A stretch of 64,000 nucleotides of DNA from an uncultured Monoglobus sp. (GTDB lineage: Bacteria; Bacillota; Clostridia; Monoglobales; Monoglobaceae). Positions within the stretch are counted from its first letter, which is position 1; every line of letters begins with the position of its first letter. The stretch is taken from contig CANRHV010000002.1 of NCBI GenBank assembly GCA_947630505.1, positions 40,917-104,916 on the forward strand. Direction: 5' to 3'. The translations under genes and the position numbers were made by a program. This document shows, piece after piece, positions 63,945 to 64,000 of the stretch. The notes beneath the pieces were generated by a model. It was not told where the DNA came from. It saw nothing but the letters and a program-made list of their open reading frames with translations, and did not search any database.

Positions 63945-64000
63945 ATGAAAAATAAAAGAAGAATAAAAAACGCCGTCACCCTTGACAACTTAGGCAAAAC
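63945..64000 (+). CDS. Start of a protein gene cut by the window edge
   Basis: ATG 63945 opens a frame to the last base (MKNKRRIKNAVTLDNLGK...). An upstream TTGATA/TACTGT pair could be a promoter; the AGGA upstream is very close to the ATG. The LDN-x-x-K phrase faintly recalls the N-terminus of condensation/acyltransferase-like proteins, but 18 residues are too few to assign. Confidence 0.4.
   Translation, partial: MKNKRRIKNAVTLDNLGK

Overview
The window looks like chromosomal DNA of an anaerobic Clostridia-type member of the Bacillota, probably an uncultured gut or rumen lineage. I cannot name a genus. The support is Shine-Dalgarno-led genes, near-consensus SigA promoters (TTGACA-17-TATAAT), FabK in place of FabI, SLH-anchored wall proteins, and AddA, TsaE/TsaB, LytTR/GHKL and BspA-type proteins. 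Core genes are moderately GC-rich. The BspA-like gene and much of the right-hand signalling array are clearly AT-richer, which marks them as accessory.

Layout. 1-9.4 kb: two paralogous SLH surface proteins. The first is cut by the window edge. The second is a 2,205-aa multi-module protein. Both end in the same Thr/Ser/Glu/Pro stalk, Gly hinge, three SLH domains and terminator. 9.4-13.6 kb: a candidate type I toxin-antitoxin locus, then recA-recX-rimO-pgsA. 13.6-22.3 kb: plsX-fabH-fabK-fabD-fabG-acpP-fabF (fatty acid initiation and elongation), then rnc, a radical SAM gene and a PD-(D/E)XK-like gene. 22.3-25.9 kb: an accessory island with a strongly structured 5' leader in front of a BspA-like protein, and a second toxin-antitoxin locus. 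25.9-33.3 kb: ftsK (minus strand), divergent to leuA and an SLH-M13 metallopeptidase. 33.4-38.7 kb (minus): comEB-addA-glycolipid glycosyltransferase. 38.9-50.1 kb (plus): tsaE-tsaB-D,D-carboxypeptidase; a small membrane protein; the classic pyrH-frr-uppS-cdsA-dxr-rseP cluster; a third SLH protein. 50.2-52.1 kb: a GH51 arabinofuranosidase. 52.4-63.8 kb: four LytTR response regulator/GHKL kinase pairs in tandem, with one large secreted protein between the first two pairs.

How it fits together. Much of the window serves the envelope: phospholipid precursors (PlsX, PgsA, CdsA), undecaprenyl carrier (Dxr, UppS), glycolipid synthesis, a D,D-carboxypeptidase, RseP and SLH-anchored surface proteins. 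The right end is a sensory array with no visible agrB or agrD. Its class-1 pairs (first and third) sit next to 20-21 bp period direct repeats immediately upstream of -35 boxes, which are likely LytTR operators.

Most promising undescribed elements: (1) the leader at 22638-22848, which has the architecture of a transcription-attenuating RNA switch; (2) two type I toxin-antitoxin-like loci in which toxin mRNA and antisense RNA carry the same-sense motif; (3) a promoter embedded in the terminator of the first kinase operon; (4) a C-terminal domain shared by two otherwise unrelated secreted proteins. All calls come from reading the sequence; no database search was run.
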